NCBI RefSeq assembly: GCF_001485415.1
Contig: NZ_BCMQ01000007.1
Coordinates: forward strand, 62,001-126,000
Origin: Myroides odoratimimus
Lineage (GTDB): Bacteria; Bacteroidota; Bacteroidia; Flavobacteriales; Flavobacteriaceae
Direction of reading: 5' to 3'
Length of the DNA stretch: 64,000 nucleotides
Made by a program: the position numbers and the translations under genes. Shown here piece after piece: positions 1 to 8,571 of the stretch. Every line of letters begins with the position of its first letter. Within the stretch, counting starts at the first letter, position 1. A model generated the notes under the pieces. It was not told the origin of the DNA and did not search any database. It saw only the letters and a program-made list of their open reading frames with translations.

Positions 1-3
1 TAA

Positions 4-1035
4 TTGTCAGTTATAGTGAGGTATTTAATAGTATTAGTATTCTTTTCGTTGTCAATGTCTGTTGTTGCACAGGTTGATTCTACTTATGTAAGAGATCATA
101 TAAAGTCTTATGGTGTTAAGTTTGCTTTTGGTAAGGATGTATTAGCGTTAGACTATACTTTAGAAGATAAAAAAAGCACACAGACTTTTGAGTCTAATAA
201 ACCTGTGAGTATAGGGGTAGGTTTTTTATGGGGTAGTTCTTCTTTTAGTTTTAGTCATGGTTTTTCTTTTATGAGAGAAAAAGAAAAAGGGAAAACAAAA
301 GCAACAGATTTTCAATATCATCATTATGGAGATAAATTTCTGATTGATTTATATTACAAACGAAATAAAGGATTTTATCGTTATACAGGAGATCATAAAG
401 ATGATACCCCAACAGAGGATGATATATTTCCAGATTTTAAAATTCATATGTATGGAGCCTTGTTTCAATACGTATGGAATAATGAAAAGTATTCTTTAGG
501 TGCTGCTTACGACTTTAATAAAGTACAAGTAAAATCTGCAGGTTCTTTATTATTAGGAGGAGGGGTGTTTTATTCATCACTACGGAATATTCCGGTTTTT
601 TCTGAAGAGTTGCAAGATTATGATAAACGTACATATCATTTTGGTCCTAATATAGGGTATGGGTATAACTGGGTACCGTATAAAAAAGTATTGGTAGCAG
701 GCGCATTTACATTTGGTGTGAATGGAGCAATAGAAGAAAACTTATTAACGAATAAAAGAATTTTTACAGTTAATCCTTCTGTAGTAGGGCGTTTTTCTCT
801 TGGTTATATTGGGGAAGAATGGATAATTAGTGCATCTGCTATAGCGAATGGTTTATTTCTAAATATGAAAAAGGATTATCAAACAGGACTATTGACAAGT
901 ACATTTAATCTTACTGTTATCAAACGATTTGATTTAAAGAGAGAAATCAGCTTTCTAAAAAAGGATTACAATTGGAAAGAAGCCATATTTGGAAGTAAAA
1001 GTAATGATGTGAACAATACCATAAATGAAGAATAA
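4..1035 (+). CDS. DUF4421-family outer-membrane-type protein
   Basis: The 343-residue protein has an N-terminal hydrophobic signal ending near VVAQ, followed by alternating aromatic/polar strands (for example FLWGSSSFSFSHGF and FQYHHYGDKFLIDLYYK) typical of a Bacteroidota beta-barrel. The overall pattern resembles DUF4421 proteins, whose role is not established. The first start is a TTG directly after an in-frame stop at 1-3; a GTG at 16 would give a more usual signal peptide, MRYLIVLVFF, so the exact start is open. Nothing upstream is visible because the window begins here. Family assignment is from pattern recognition only; outer-membrane location is inferred. Confidence 0.7.
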   Translation: MSVIVRYLIVLVFFSLSMSVVAQVDSTYVRDHIKSYGVKFAFGKDVLALDYTLEDKKSTQTFESNKPVSIGVGFLWGSSSFSFSHGFSFMREKEKGKTKATDFQYHHYGDKFLIDLYYKRNKGFYRYTGDHKDDTPTEDDIFPDFKIHMYGALFQYVWNNEKYSLGAAYDFNKVQVKSAGSLLLGGGVFYSSLRNIPVFSEELQDYDKRTYHFGPNIGYGYNWVPYKKVLVAGAFTFGVNGAIEENLLTNKRIFTVNPSVVGRFSLGYIGEEWIISASAIANGLFLNMKKDYQTGLLTSTFNLTVIKRFDLKREISFLKKDYNWKEAIFGSKSNDVNNTINEE

Positions 1036-1153
1036 CATCAATACACTTCTGAAATAAAAACTTTTTGCTTAGAGTTTAGATATTATGAAGAAAGTAGAGT
1101 TGTGGTTTAATATGTTTTTTATATCTTGAATCTCTAACTTTAGATGAGTAAAT

Positions 1154-1591
1154 ATGGAATTTAATAGTAATGATTTTAGGTTTTACCACCCATTAGAAAT
1201 AAGATGGAGTGATATGGACGCCTTAGGACATGTTAATAATGTAATCTATATAGACTACTTCCAAATCGGTAGAGGGTATTATATGAATCAGGCAAGTAAA
1301 ACGTGGGACTGGTTTAAGCACATGTTTGTTATCGCTAATATTTCTTGTAATTATATTAAAGAGATTAAGTTAGATGTAAGACACCCGAGAATTGGTGTAA
1401 GAATATCAAAAATGGGAGTTAAGAGTTTTGAGATTGAATACGCTATTGTTAGTGAAGGGGAGAATAGAGATCTAATCTTGCATGCGATAGGTACGAGTAC
1501 ACAGGTGATGATCGATATTAAAGAGAAAAAAACAATAGAGATTCCGACTTGGCTAAGAGAGGAAGTTTCTGTTTATGAACCAAGTTTATAA
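1154..1591 (+). CDS. Acyl-CoA thioesterase, 4-hydroxybenzoyl-CoA thioesterase-like hotdog fold
   Basis: This 145-residue protein is the usual length for a single hotdog domain. The motif IRWSDMDALGHVNNVIYIDYF (about residues 16-36, one residue at a time readable as the R-x-x-D-x-D-x-x-G-H-V-N-N signature) is the active-site region of the YbgC/4HBT-type thioesterases, with the catalytic Asp in the DMDALGH segment. It would hydrolyse a cytosolic acyl-CoA; the substrate cannot be told. It stands alone between a DUF4421 gene and a strong bidirectional hairpin, so it is probably transcribed by itself. Confidence 0.85.
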   Translation: MEFNSNDFRFYHPLEIRWSDMDALGHVNNVIYIDYFQIGRGYYMNQASKTWDWFKHMFVIANISCNYIKEIKLDVRHPRIGVRISKMGVKSFEIEYAIVSEGENRDLILHAIGTSTQVMIDIKEKKTIEIPTWLREEVSVYEPSL

Positions 1592-1661
1592 ATATTTAGA
1601 AAAGATAATATAGGAGCTATTTTTAATAGTATTTGATAACGGTAGTTTTTAAAATAGGTGG

Positions 1662-1710
1662 TAATAAACAGAGAGGAACTATCCATTGAATAGTTCCTCT
1701 CTGTTTATTA
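1662..1710. terminator. Bidirectional intrinsic terminator
   Basis: A long near-perfect hairpin: AATAAACAGAGAGGAACTAT pairs with its complement ending at 1710 around a short loop. A/T-rich arms on both sides let it serve the thioesterase gene on the plus strand and possibly the minus-strand gene further right. Confidence 0.85.
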
Positions 1711-1780
1711 GATATTATAATAGTCTAGCTTATTTTACACTTAGTAGAAAACCTTTTGATTCCTTGAAGGCTATATAATA

Positions 1781-2230
1781 TTAATAACGTTCATTTTTCC
1801 ATAAAGCAATATCTGCTAATATACGTTGAGTATCGGCATTTACTTCTTTTAAATGATTAGAAGTATATAATGTATATCGGGCTTTGTCTAACTGTAACCT
1901 TACTTCATAATCACTAATAATTTTTACAGTAATTTGTTTAGTCTTATCTGTGAATTCCTGAAATCTAGTGTTTTCTTTATTTTCTCTTAGTGTTAAATAT
2001 ACAGGCTCTGTCTTTTCATTTAGTTTAGCATCTTGTTGATATACTAAAGTAGCTTCACCGTTCTCATAGGTGAAAAAGTAATTTTTAAACATAAAGGTTT
2101 TAGCGGAATAGACTACTGTTTTTTCATTCTTTAGTTTATAGGGTGAAGATACTATTGTTTCTGTGGTGTGACAACTTGTACAAATTATCGCTAAAGAGAA
2201 AGAGATAAGAAGAGAATAAATTGTTTTCAT
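1781..2230 (-). CDS. Small predicted lipoprotein, unknown function
   Basis: This 149-residue protein starts with a lipoprotein signal, MKTIYSLLISFSLAIICTSC, with the lipidated Cys at residue 20. The mature part is short, rich in charged residues and beta-prone segments (TVVYSAKTFMFKNYFFTYENG), with no motif I recognise. It is flanked by the bidirectional terminator on its 3' side and the promoter region of the di-heme peroxidase on its 5' side, so it appears to be a single-gene unit. Membrane anchoring is inferred from the signal; the function is unknown. Confidence 0.7.
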   Translation of the reverse strand: MKTIYSLLISFSLAIICTSCHTTETIVSSPYKLKNEKTVVYSAKTFMFKNYFFTYENGEATLVYQQDAKLNEKTEPVYLTLRENKENTRFQEFTDKTKQITVKIISDYEVRLQLDKARYTLYTSNHLKEVNADTQRILADIALWKNERY

Positions 2231-2461
2231 AGTATTTTATCGTTGTTGGTTATAGCCAAAATAGAGTAAATATTTAATAAAACAAAATAAATATTATGTG
2301 ATGTTTGTTTTTCGATAGTTATTTTTAAGTTTATGGTTGATTTAAGGGTTTAAAGTTGAATAAATAGTAAAACCAGAAGTAGTGGTGTAAGGTGATATAT
2401 GTCATTCTTCTTCTTCTTTATACTAAGTAACTTGATATCATAAATCAAAGTAGTATTAAAT

Positions 2462-3493
2462 ATGAAAAAGCATCTAGTTTTATTGACTGTATTATTGGCA
2501 TTTGTCAGTTGTAAAAAGGAACAAACAAGTAGTTCAGATCATAAAGAAGAAAACAAATCAGAATTATTAACTAAAGCCTCAACTTATTTTCAACCTATTT
2601 CTTCTGTAGAGAATACAAATTTAGATCCAGAGAAAGTAGCCTTAGGAAAATATTTGTATTTTGATACGAATCTTTCTAAAGATGGAAATATCAGCTGTAA
2701 TTCATGCCATAACTTAAATACCTATGGGGTAGATAATTTAGCCTTTTCTCCTGGAGATGATGGGTCTTTAGGGGGGCGTAATTCACCTACTGTTTTTCAT
2801 GCAGCTTTGCATAATATGCAATTTTGGGATGGAAGAGCAAAAGATGTTGAAGAGCAGGCTGGAGGGCCTATTCTAAATCCAGTAGAGCACAATATTAAAA
2901 ATGAAAAAGAATTAGAAGATAGGTTGCGTAAAATCGATATGTATAAGGAGAAGTTTGCAGCTGTGTATAAATCGGATAAAGAACCTATCACATTTAAAAA
3001 TATTACTAATGCCATTGGTGCATTTGAACGTACATTAATGCCAGAGAGTAGATTTGATAAGTTCTTAGATGGAGATGTAGCTGCATTAACAGCACAAGAG
3101 CAAAAAGGATTAGAAACATTTATTTCTGTGGGATGTATTACTTGTCATAATGGAGTAGCGTTAGGAGGGCAGATGTTCCAAAAATTCGGAGTGTACGGTG
3201 ATTATTGGCAAGAAACTAAATCAGCTAAGATAGATAATGGGCTAGCTGATTTAAGTAAAAAAGATACAGAGAAATATTTATTTAAAGTACCTGGATTGAG
3301 AAATATAGAGCATACAGGACCTTATTTTCACGATGGTTCTGTGAAGGATTTGAAAGAGGCTGTGCGTATTATGGCTAGTTTACAAACTAATGTAAAATTA
3401 AGTCAAGAGCAAATAGATGATATTACAGTGTTCTTAGGAAGTTTGTCTAGTGATATAGATGATGAGGTGAAGAAATCACCTTTTGAGTCATAG
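2462..3493 (+). CDS. Di-heme cytochrome c peroxidase (CcpA/MauG family), lipoprotein
   Basis: The protein reduces hydrogen peroxide in the periplasm using electrons from small cytochromes or cupredoxins. Two c-type heme motifs are visible, CNSCH at residues 79-83 and CITCH at 225-229, the spacing typical of bacterial di-heme peroxidases (about 340 residues). The signal MKKHLVLLTVLLAFVSC places a lipidated Cys at residue 17, so it is predicted to be membrane anchored. Further family landmarks are GGRNSPTVFHAALHNMQFWDGR (about 104-125, listed here by its key residues R, N, P, F, W and D) and FKVPGLRNIEHTGPYFHDG near the C-terminus. It is single and followed by a hairpin terminator. Confidence 0.93.
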   Translation: MKKHLVLLTVLLAFVSCKKEQTSSSDHKEENKSELLTKASTYFQPISSVENTNLDPEKVALGKYLYFDTNLSKDGNISCNSCHNLNTYGVDNLAFSPGDDGSLGGRNSPTVFHAALHNMQFWDGRAKDVEEQAGGPILNPVEHNIKNEKELEDRLRKIDMYKEKFAAVYKSDKEPITFKNITNAIGAFERTLMPESRFDKFLDGDVAALTAQEQKGLETFISVGCITCHNGVALGGQMFQKFGVYGDYWQETKSAKIDNGLADLSKKDTEKYLFKVPGLRNIEHTGPYFHDGSVKDLKEAVRIMASLQTNVKLSQEQIDDITVFLGSLSSDIDDEVKKSPFES

Positions 3494-3528
3494 ATTTGGT
3501 TAGATATGTTATTTTAAATGTTTTATTT

Positions 3529-3557
3529 AAAGGCTATTCTGTTTAAGAATAGCCTTT
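3529..3557 (+). terminator. Intrinsic terminator after the peroxidase gene
   Basis: AAAGGCTATTCT pairs perfectly with AGAATAGCCTTT around a five-base loop, and is followed by TATTATTTG. It lies 36 bases after the peroxidase stop. Confidence 0.8.
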
Positions 3558-3675
3558 ATTATTTGTGATAATTGTTATATATTCATGAAGATAATAAAAA
3601 GTAAATATGTCGATATTAGTTATTAATGTTAAAAAAGTTAGTATTGGTTTTTAATATGCTAAAGTTTACATTTAT

Positions 3676-3683
3676 TATATTTG
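3676..3683 (+). promoter_or_regulatory. -7 promoter element of the exonuclease gene
   Basis: TATATTTG matches the Bacteroidota -7 consensus TAnnTTTG and lies 21 bases before the ATG of the exonuclease gene. No clean -33 TTTG at the best spacing was picked out. Confidence 0.6.
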
Positions 3684-3704
3684 TAATTAAATAAAAATAG
3701 AATA

Positions 3705-4478
3705 ATGGAGTTGAAATTACATAGACCAATTTGTTTCTTTGATTTAGAGACAACAGGTATAGACGTAGCAAGAGACAGAGTTGTAGAAATATCGATATTA
3801 AAAGTGTTTCCAAATGGAAATAAAGAAAGCAAGACTTGGTTAGTAAATCCAGAAAGAGCTATACCTGCGCAGTCTACAGCTATACATGGTATTACTGATG
3901 AGAAGGTAGCGAATGAGCCAACGTTTAAAGAATTAGCTCCGCTAGTGTACAATATGATTAAAGATTCTGACTTAGCTGGGTTTAATTCAGATCGTTTTGA
4001 TATCCCACTATTAGCAGAAGAATTATTGAGAGCAGGAGTGGATTTTGAAATGGGAAATAGAGTGTCAGTAGATATCCAGACAATCTTCCATAAAAAGGAA
4101 GAGCGTACATTAAGTGCTGCTTATCGTTTTTATTGTAATGAGAATTTAGATAATGCACACTCAGCAACGGCAGATACAAATGCGACTTATGAGATATTAA
4201 AAGCACAATTAGATAGATATGAGGACTTAGAGAATGATATGAAGTCGTTGTCTGAGTTTACTACTCGTAAGAAAAGTGTTGACTTCGCTGGGTTTATTGC
4301 ATTAAATGAAGAAGGTAAAGAAATATTTACTTTTGGAAAGCACAAAGGAGCATTAGTAGACGATGTTTTGGAGAATGAGCCTGGGTACTATGGTTGGATT
4401 CAGAATGCAGATTTTCCATTGTATACTAAGAAAGTATTGACTGGTCTGAAATTGAGAAAATTAAATAATAAGTTGTAA
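3705..4478 (+). CDS. 3'-5' exonuclease, DnaQ/DEDD family
   Basis: The N-terminal ~170 residues show the three exonuclease motifs: FFDLETTG with the catalytic D13 and E15 (ExoI), FNSDRFDIPLL (ExoII), and HSATADTNAT (ExoIII, DEDDh type). It would hydrolyse single-stranded 3' ends. A C-terminal segment (about 195-257) with FGKHKGALVDDVLENEPGYY resembles a small accessory domain often attached to bacterial exonucleases. Four genes follow with short gaps (FAH-family, Hpt-like, cinA), so this is likely the first gene of a transcript. It could act as a proofreading-like or repair nuclease; it is not the polymerase-associated epsilon subunit on this evidence alone. Confidence 0.9.
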   Translation: MELKLHRPICFFDLETTGIDVARDRVVEISILKVFPNGNKESKTWLVNPERAIPAQSTAIHGITDEKVANEPTFKELAPLVYNMIKDSDLAGFNSDRFDIPLLAEELLRAGVDFEMGNRVSVDIQTIFHKKEERTLSAAYRFYCNENLDNAHSATADTNATYEILKAQLDRYEDLENDMKSLSEFTTRKKSVDFAGFIALNEEGKEIFTFGKHKGALVDDVLENEPGYYGWIQNADFPLYTKKVLTGLKLRKLNNKL

Positions 4479-4488
4479 TTACATCTTT

Positions 4489-5100
4489 ATGAAGATAGTT
4501 TGTATAGGAAGAAATTATGTAGAGCATATTGAAGAGCTAAACAATGAAAGACCTTCAGAGCCTGTATTATTTATTAAACCTGATTCTGCTTTATTAGGTA
4601 GAGAGTGTCCATTTGCTATTCCTGAGTTTTCTGATGATATTCATTATGAAGTAGAAGTAGTGGTGAAAATTACTAAAGTAGGTAAGCATATTGAACCTAA
4701 GTTTGCTCATAAATATTATGATGAGGTTACTGTAGGAATTGATTTTACTGCTAGAGATATGCAGAGTAAATTAAAAGAAAAAGGATTGCCTTGGGAGAAG
4801 GCAAAAGCTTTTGATGGATCTGCTATGTTAGGAGAGTTTATTGATAAGCAAGAATTAGAAAACCTTTATGATACTACATTCTCATTAATACAAAACGGCA
4901 ATACAGTTCAGGAGGCTAGTACTGCACAGATGATTTGGAACATAGATGAGACTATAGCAGAAGTGTCTAAATATTTTACTCTGAAGAAAGGAGATTTAAT
5001 CTTCACAGGTACTCCAAAAGGAGTAGGGAAAGTAAATGAAGGAGATGTGCTAGAAGGAACTCTAGCAGGTAAAAAGTTATTCCGTTTAAATGTAAAATAA
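4489..5100 (+). CDS. Fumarylacetoacetate hydrolase (FAH)-family protein
   Basis: The 203-residue protein covers only the FAH catalytic fold. Landmarks are the start KIVCIGRNYVEH, the SEPVLFIKPDSALLG segment, the metal-binding acidic pair in HYEVEVVV, IDFTARDMQ, and the closing FTGTPKGVGKVNEGD. Members cleave or isomerise or decarboxylate beta-keto acids such as acylpyruvates or oxaloacetate; the specific substrate is not decidable. It starts 10 bases after the exonuclease stop and ends 4 bases before the Hpt-like gene, so the three are probably co-transcribed. Confidence 0.88.
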   Translation: MKIVCIGRNYVEHIEELNNERPSEPVLFIKPDSALLGRECPFAIPEFSDDIHYEVEVVVKITKVGKHIEPKFAHKYYDEVTVGIDFTARDMQSKLKEKGLPWEKAKAFDGSAMLGEFIDKQELENLYDTTFSLIQNGNTVQEASTAQMIWNIDETIAEVSKYFTLKKGDLIFTGTPKGVGKVNEGDVLEGTLAGKKLFRLNVK

Positions 5101-5104
5101 GCGT

Positions 5105-5449
5105 ATGGCACTTCATTATGATTTAGGACCTATATTACAGACTTATAACGATGACCAAGCGTTAGTGAAAGCTGGCTTAATCGTTTTTGTTGAAGAATCT
5201 AAAGATTTGGTCAAAAAAATAAAGCTTGGAATCAATGATAAGAACTATGGCAATGTAGCAGAAAGTATGAATATATTGATGCCTTCATTAGAGTTTTTAG
5301 GAATGGAACAGGCTATCGAAGAGGCTTCTCTAATAGAAGAATGGACTAAAGAAAAAGGAAAGACTAAAGCTGTAAAGGAGACTTTTAAAATCTTTAAAGA
5401 GAGAGTAAAGAAAGCTCGTAAAGAGATACAGAAAGACTTTAGCTTATAG
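5105..5449 (+). CDS. Hpt-like helical protein lacking the phospho-accepting His
   Basis: This 114-residue, all-helical protein has the layout of a histidine-phosphotransfer domain: a helix with DLVKKIKLGINDKNYGNVAES followed by a bend and the second core helix PSLEFLGMEQAIEEASLIEEW. The usual signature is His, then Gly ten residues later. Here the Gly is G66 and the residue at the His position is N56 (MNILMPSLEFLG). As written it cannot take phosphate from a response regulator in the usual way. It sits 4 bases after the FAH gene and 8 before cinA. It may be a structural or binding remnant; the family call is by layout and not by an alignment. Confidence 0.6.
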   Translation: MALHYDLGPILQTYNDDQALVKAGLIVFVEESKDLVKKIKLGINDKNYGNVAESMNILMPSLEFLGMEQAIEEASLIEEWTKEKGKTKAVKETFKIFKERVKKARKEIQKDFSL

Positions 5450-5457
5450 AAAATAGT

Positions 5458-6702
5458 ATGAAAGCAAGTATAATCACTATAGGAGATGAGATTCTCATCG
5501 GTCAGATTGTAGATACTAATTCTGTGTATTTAGCAAAGGAACTTGATTTGTTAGGATTCGAAGTATCAGAAATTATAACTATTTCTGATAAAAAAGAATC
5601 AATAGAGAAGGCTATGTCTTCTCAAATGGGACAGGTGGATTTAGTTATAATGACAGGAGGATTAGGACCGACTAAGGATGATGTGACTAAAAAAGTGTTT
5701 TGTGACTTTTTTGAGGATCATCTAGTCATAGATGAGCAAGTTTTAGCTCATGTGACGACACTTATAGAGAATTACTTTAAAAGGCCTATTTCAGAGGTTA
5801 ATAAACAGCAAGCTTTAGTGCCTTCTACTTCTACTGTTTTATTTAATACTGTAGGGACTGCTCCAGGTATGTTAATGCAAAAAAACAACACTACTTTTGT
5901 TTCTTTTCCAGGAGTTCCTCTTGAAATGAAAACAATATTTAGTGAGCAATTAGTTCCTTATATTAAAGATCACTTTAAGGGGGTATTTAATATCCATAAA
6001 ACGATAATTACTTATGGTATTGGAGAAAGTTTGTTAGCAGAATATCTTGAAGATTGGGAGAATAATTTACCGTCAGATATAAAATTAGCTTATTTACCAA
6101 GCCCTGGTAAAGTAAGATTACGTCTGTCAAGTAGAGGTTCTAATCAAGATTTCTTGTCTCAAAGCATTGAGATGCAAATTGATAGAATGCCTGAGTCTGT
6201 GAAAGCATATATTCGAGCTTATGAGGATATTGACTTTCCTGAAATTATTATAAAAGAGTTGCAAATTAGAAATAAAACTATTTCTTTTGCAGAAAGTTGT
6301 ACAGGTGGACGGTTAGCTGTTATGTTTAATGCTAAACCAGGCTCTTCTGCTTACTTTAAAGGAGGAATGGTATGTTATGCAACCGAGAGTAAAGTAAATA
6401 TACTAGGAGTTAATCAAGATACAATAAATAAATATACAGTAGTTAGTGAAGAAGTAGCTATGGAAATGGCTGAGCAAGCACGATTAAAATTTAATAGTGA
6501 CTATGCAATTGCTACTACTGGAAATGCTGGACCATCTAAGGGAGATTCTGATGTCGAGGTAGGAACTGTATGTATAGGAATCGCAACGCCTATAGGAGTG
6601 TTTACAAAAAAATATGAATTAGGCCAACCAAGAGAAAAGGTTATAAACAGTGCTATAGCAAAGGGTTTAGAATTGATATATAATGAAATATTAAAAAAAT
6701 AA
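5458..6702 (+). CDS. cinA: CinA-family nicotinamide-nucleotide amidohydrolase
   Basis: The 414-residue length fits full CinA. The N-terminal MoCF-like domain has GDEILIGQIVDTNS (about 8-21) and MTGGLGPTKDDVT (about 63-75); the C-terminal deamidase domain (about 260-414) has FAESCTGGRLA with the reactive Ser and Cys/Thr cluster, and TTGNAGPSKGD. CinA enzymes convert NMN to nicotinate mononucleotide in NAD recycling; the N-terminal domain acts on ADP-ribose in some members. It is the last gene of the exonuclease-FAH-Hpt-like transcript. nadC, another NAD gene, lies far off at 59.8 kb. Confidence 0.93.
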   Translation: MKASIITIGDEILIGQIVDTNSVYLAKELDLLGFEVSEIITISDKKESIEKAMSSQMGQVDLVIMTGGLGPTKDDVTKKVFCDFFEDHLVIDEQVLAHVTTLIENYFKRPISEVNKQQALVPSTSTVLFNTVGTAPGMLMQKNNTTFVSFPGVPLEMKTIFSEQLVPYIKDHFKGVFNIHKTIITYGIGESLLAEYLEDWENNLPSDIKLAYLPSPGKVRLRLSSRGSNQDFLSQSIEMQIDRMPESVKAYIRAYEDIDFPEIIIKELQIRNKTISFAESCTGGRLAVMFNAKPGSSAYFKGGMVCYATESKVNILGVNQDTINKYTVVSEEVAMEMAEQARLKFNSDYAIATTGNAGPSKGDSDVEVGTVCIGIATPIGVFTKKYELGQPREKVINSAIAKGLELIYNEILKK

Positions 6703-6783
6703 CCTAAAAGAATTTGTAAGATAATTTTCTTTTTCGTTACTTTGCACCCTGATTTTGAATATTGAAATAAAAGATAAGAAATA

Positions 6784-7020
6784 ATGTCAAGAGTTTGTGA
6801 AATTACTGGTAAAAGAGCAATGGTTGGAAACAACGTTTCTCACGCGATGAATAAAACTAAGAGAAAGTTTTCTGTGAACTTAGTTAAAAAACGTTTCTAC
6901 ATTGCTGAAGAAGACAGATGGGTAACATTGAAATTATCAACGTCTGCATTAAAAACAATTAACAAAAAAGGTATTACTGCTGTATTGAAAGATGCAAAAG
7001 CAAAAGGATTAGTAAAATAA
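6784..7020 (+). CDS. rpmB: 50S ribosomal protein L28
   Basis: The 78-residue protein begins [28 protein letters not shown], read in pieces as the L28 hallmark CxITGK...GNxxSHAxxKTKR. It binds 23S rRNA in the large subunit. It heads a compact ribosomal group with rpmG (26-base gap) and a DUF4295 gene. The upstream stretch contains TTACTTTGCACC near 6737, a plausible promoter of the TAnTTTG kind. Confidence 0.97.
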   Translation: MSRVCEITGKRAMVGNNVSHAMNKTKRKFSVNLVKKRFYIAEEDRWVTLKLSTSALKTINKKGITAVLKDAKAKGLVK

Positions 7021-7046
7021 TTCATACCATTAAAAAATAGAATACG

Positions 7047-7229
7047 ATGGCAAAGAAAGGGAACAGAATTCAAGTAATCTTAGAATGTACTGAACACAAA
7101 GCATCTGGTTTACCAGGAACTTCAAGATACATCACGACTAAGAATAAGAAAAACACACCTGATAGATTAGAGATTAAGAAATTTAATCCTATCATGAAGA
7201 AAGTAACAGTTCACAAAGAAATTAAATAA
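7047..7229 (+). CDS. rpmG: 50S ribosomal protein L33
   Basis: The 60-residue protein has the L33 pattern: [17 protein letters not shown], then [22 protein letters not shown] and the basic C-terminus. It lacks the CxxC pairs of the zinc-binding L33 form, having a single Cys, so it is the C-minus type. It lies between rpmB and the DUF4295 gene and is co-transcribed with them. Confidence 0.97.
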   Translation: MAKKGNRIQVILECTEHKASGLPGTSRYITTKNKKNTPDRLEIKKFNPIMKKVTVHKEIK

Positions 7230-7238
7230 TTATTAGTC

Positions 7239-7391
7239 ATGGCAAAGAAAACCGTAGCGACTTTAAGAACATCTTCTAAAAAGTTGACGAAAGCAATTAA
7301 AATGGTTAAATCTCCTAAAACTGGAGCTTACACATTCGTTGAAGCTGTTATGGCTCCTGACTTTGTGGATGATTTCTTAAACAAGAAGTAA
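7239..7391 (+). CDS. DUF4295 small protein of the L28-L33 group
   Basis: A 50-residue protein starting MAKKTVATLRTSSKKLTK and ending DFVDDFLNKK. It matches the small DUF4295 proteins that follow rpmB-rpmG in Bacteroidota. The start is the ATG nine bases after the rpmG stop. It is very basic (many Lys) at its N-terminal half, consistent with an RNA- or ribosome-associated role, which is inferred from the position. It is followed 23 bases later by a terminator, closing the ribosomal group. Confidence 0.9.
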   Translation: MAKKTVATLRTSSKKLTKAIKMVKSPKTGAYTFVEAVMAPDFVDDFLNKK

Positions 7392-7413
7392 TTTTACCAT
7401 TATAAAGATCTTG

Positions 7414-7443
7414 AAAAGCTGTCTATTATAGGCAGCTTTTTTT
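7414..7443 (+). terminator. Terminator of the rpmB-rpmG-DUF4295 group
   Basis: AAAAGCTG and CAGCTTTT pair around a short loop and are followed by a run of Ts. Confidence 0.85.
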
Positions 7444-7578
7444 GTGTATATATTTATGATACCAAGTTTTATTTGAAAGCACCTTTTATGGATGCTTTTT
7501 TCATTTATAATAAAAAGAACAAAAGTTGTTTATTTTTTTATCCTGTGATTTGGGTAAATTGATTCACTTTTTATTCTT

Positions 7579-7586
7579 TATATTTG
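7579..7586 (+). promoter_or_regulatory. -7 promoter element of ftsY
   Basis: TATATTTG matches TAnnTTTG, 20 bases before the ATG at 7607. A TTG at 7559-7561 is a candidate -33 element. It lies inside the longer open frame and so decides for the ATG at 7607 as the start. Confidence 0.65.
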
Positions 7587-7606
7587 CAGTAGTTAATAAA
7601 AGTAAT

Positions 7607-8560
7607 ATGAGTTTTTTTAAGAAGTTATTTTCTTCGGAAAAGAAGGAAACTTTAGATAAAGGTTTAGAAAAGTCTAAATCTTCTTTTTTCTCAAAACTGA
7701 CTAAAGCAGTTGCTGGTAAGTCAAAAGTAGATGATGATGTACTTGATAATCTAGAAGAAATACTTGTGTCATCTGATGTAGGTGTTAATACTACATTGAA
7801 AATTATTGAGCGTATTGAAGAGCGTGTTTCGAGAGATAAATATGTTGGAACAGATGAGTTAAATCAGATTCTTAGAGATGAGATAGCAGGGTTGTTATCA
7901 GAGACTCAATCTGGTGAAGCAACAGAGTTTGAAATTCCAAAAGATAAAAAGCCTTATGTATTGATGGTAGTAGGAGTAAATGGTGCTGGAAAGACAACAA
8001 CGATAGGAAAGTTAGCTTATCAATTTAAGAAAGCAGGATTGAATGTTGTATTAGGTGCTGCAGATACATTTAGAGCAGCTGCTATTGATCAATTACAAGT
8101 GTGGGCAGATAGAGTAGGTGTGCCAATTGTAAGACAACAAATGGGAAGTGATCCAGCTTCTGTTGCTTTTGATACTTTGCAGTCTGCAGTAACTCAGAAC
8201 GCTGATGTTGTAATTATAGATACAGCCGGTCGTTTACATAATAAAGTAAACTTAATGAATGAGCTTACTAAAGTTAAACGTGTTATGCAGAAAGTTATTC
8301 CAGATGCTCCTCATGATGTGATGTTGGTATTAGATGGTTCTACAGGACAAAATGCCTTTGAACAAGCTAAGCAATTCACAGCAGCAACAGAAGTAAACTG
8401 TTTGGCTGTAACTAAATTAGATGGAACTGCTAAAGGTGGTGTAGTTATTGGTATATCTGATCAATTCCAAATACCTGTTAAGTATATAGGTGTAGGAGAA
8501 GGAATCGAAGATTTGCAAGTGTTTAATAAATTTGAATTTGTTGATTCATTTTTTAAATAG
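7607..8560 (+). CDS. ftsY: Signal recognition particle receptor FtsY
   Basis: FtsY is the SRP-receptor GTPase that docks ribosome-nascent chain complexes at the inner membrane. From the ATG at 7607 the product is 317 residues, a usual length for the short Bacteroidota form. After a helical N domain the G domain shows VGVNGAGKTTTIGKLA (G1), DTFRAAAIDQL, IIDTAGRLHNK (G3), TKLDGTAKGG (G4) and VGEGIEDLQVFN. The reading frame is open further upstream, but that part would be a hydrophobic leader running over the promoter, so I reject it. It is followed at 11 bases by a small lipoprotein gene and then by a DUF721 gene. Confidence 0.96.
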   Translation: MSFFKKLFSSEKKETLDKGLEKSKSSFFSKLTKAVAGKSKVDDDVLDNLEEILVSSDVGVNTTLKIIERIEERVSRDKYVGTDELNQILRDEIAGLLSETQSGEATEFEIPKDKKPYVLMVVGVNGAGKTTTIGKLAYQFKKAGLNVVLGAADTFRAAAIDQLQVWADRVGVPIVRQQMGSDPASVAFDTLQSAVTQNADVVIIDTAGRLHNKVNLMNELTKVKRVMQKVIPDAPHDVMLVLDGSTGQNAFEQAKQFTAATEVNCLAVTKLDGTAKGGVVIGISDQFQIPVKYIGVGEGIEDLQVFNKFEFVDSFFK

Positions 8561-8571
8561 AAGTAATAGTT

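Noticed and set aside
1084..1130. A 14-codon open frame MKKVELWF in the gap before the thioesterase gene
   Set aside because: Too short and without a ribosome-binding site.
7526..7606. Longer ftsY start giving a hydrophobic leader
   Set aside because: The promoter box at 7579 lies inside it, and FtsY proteins of this group do not need such a leader.
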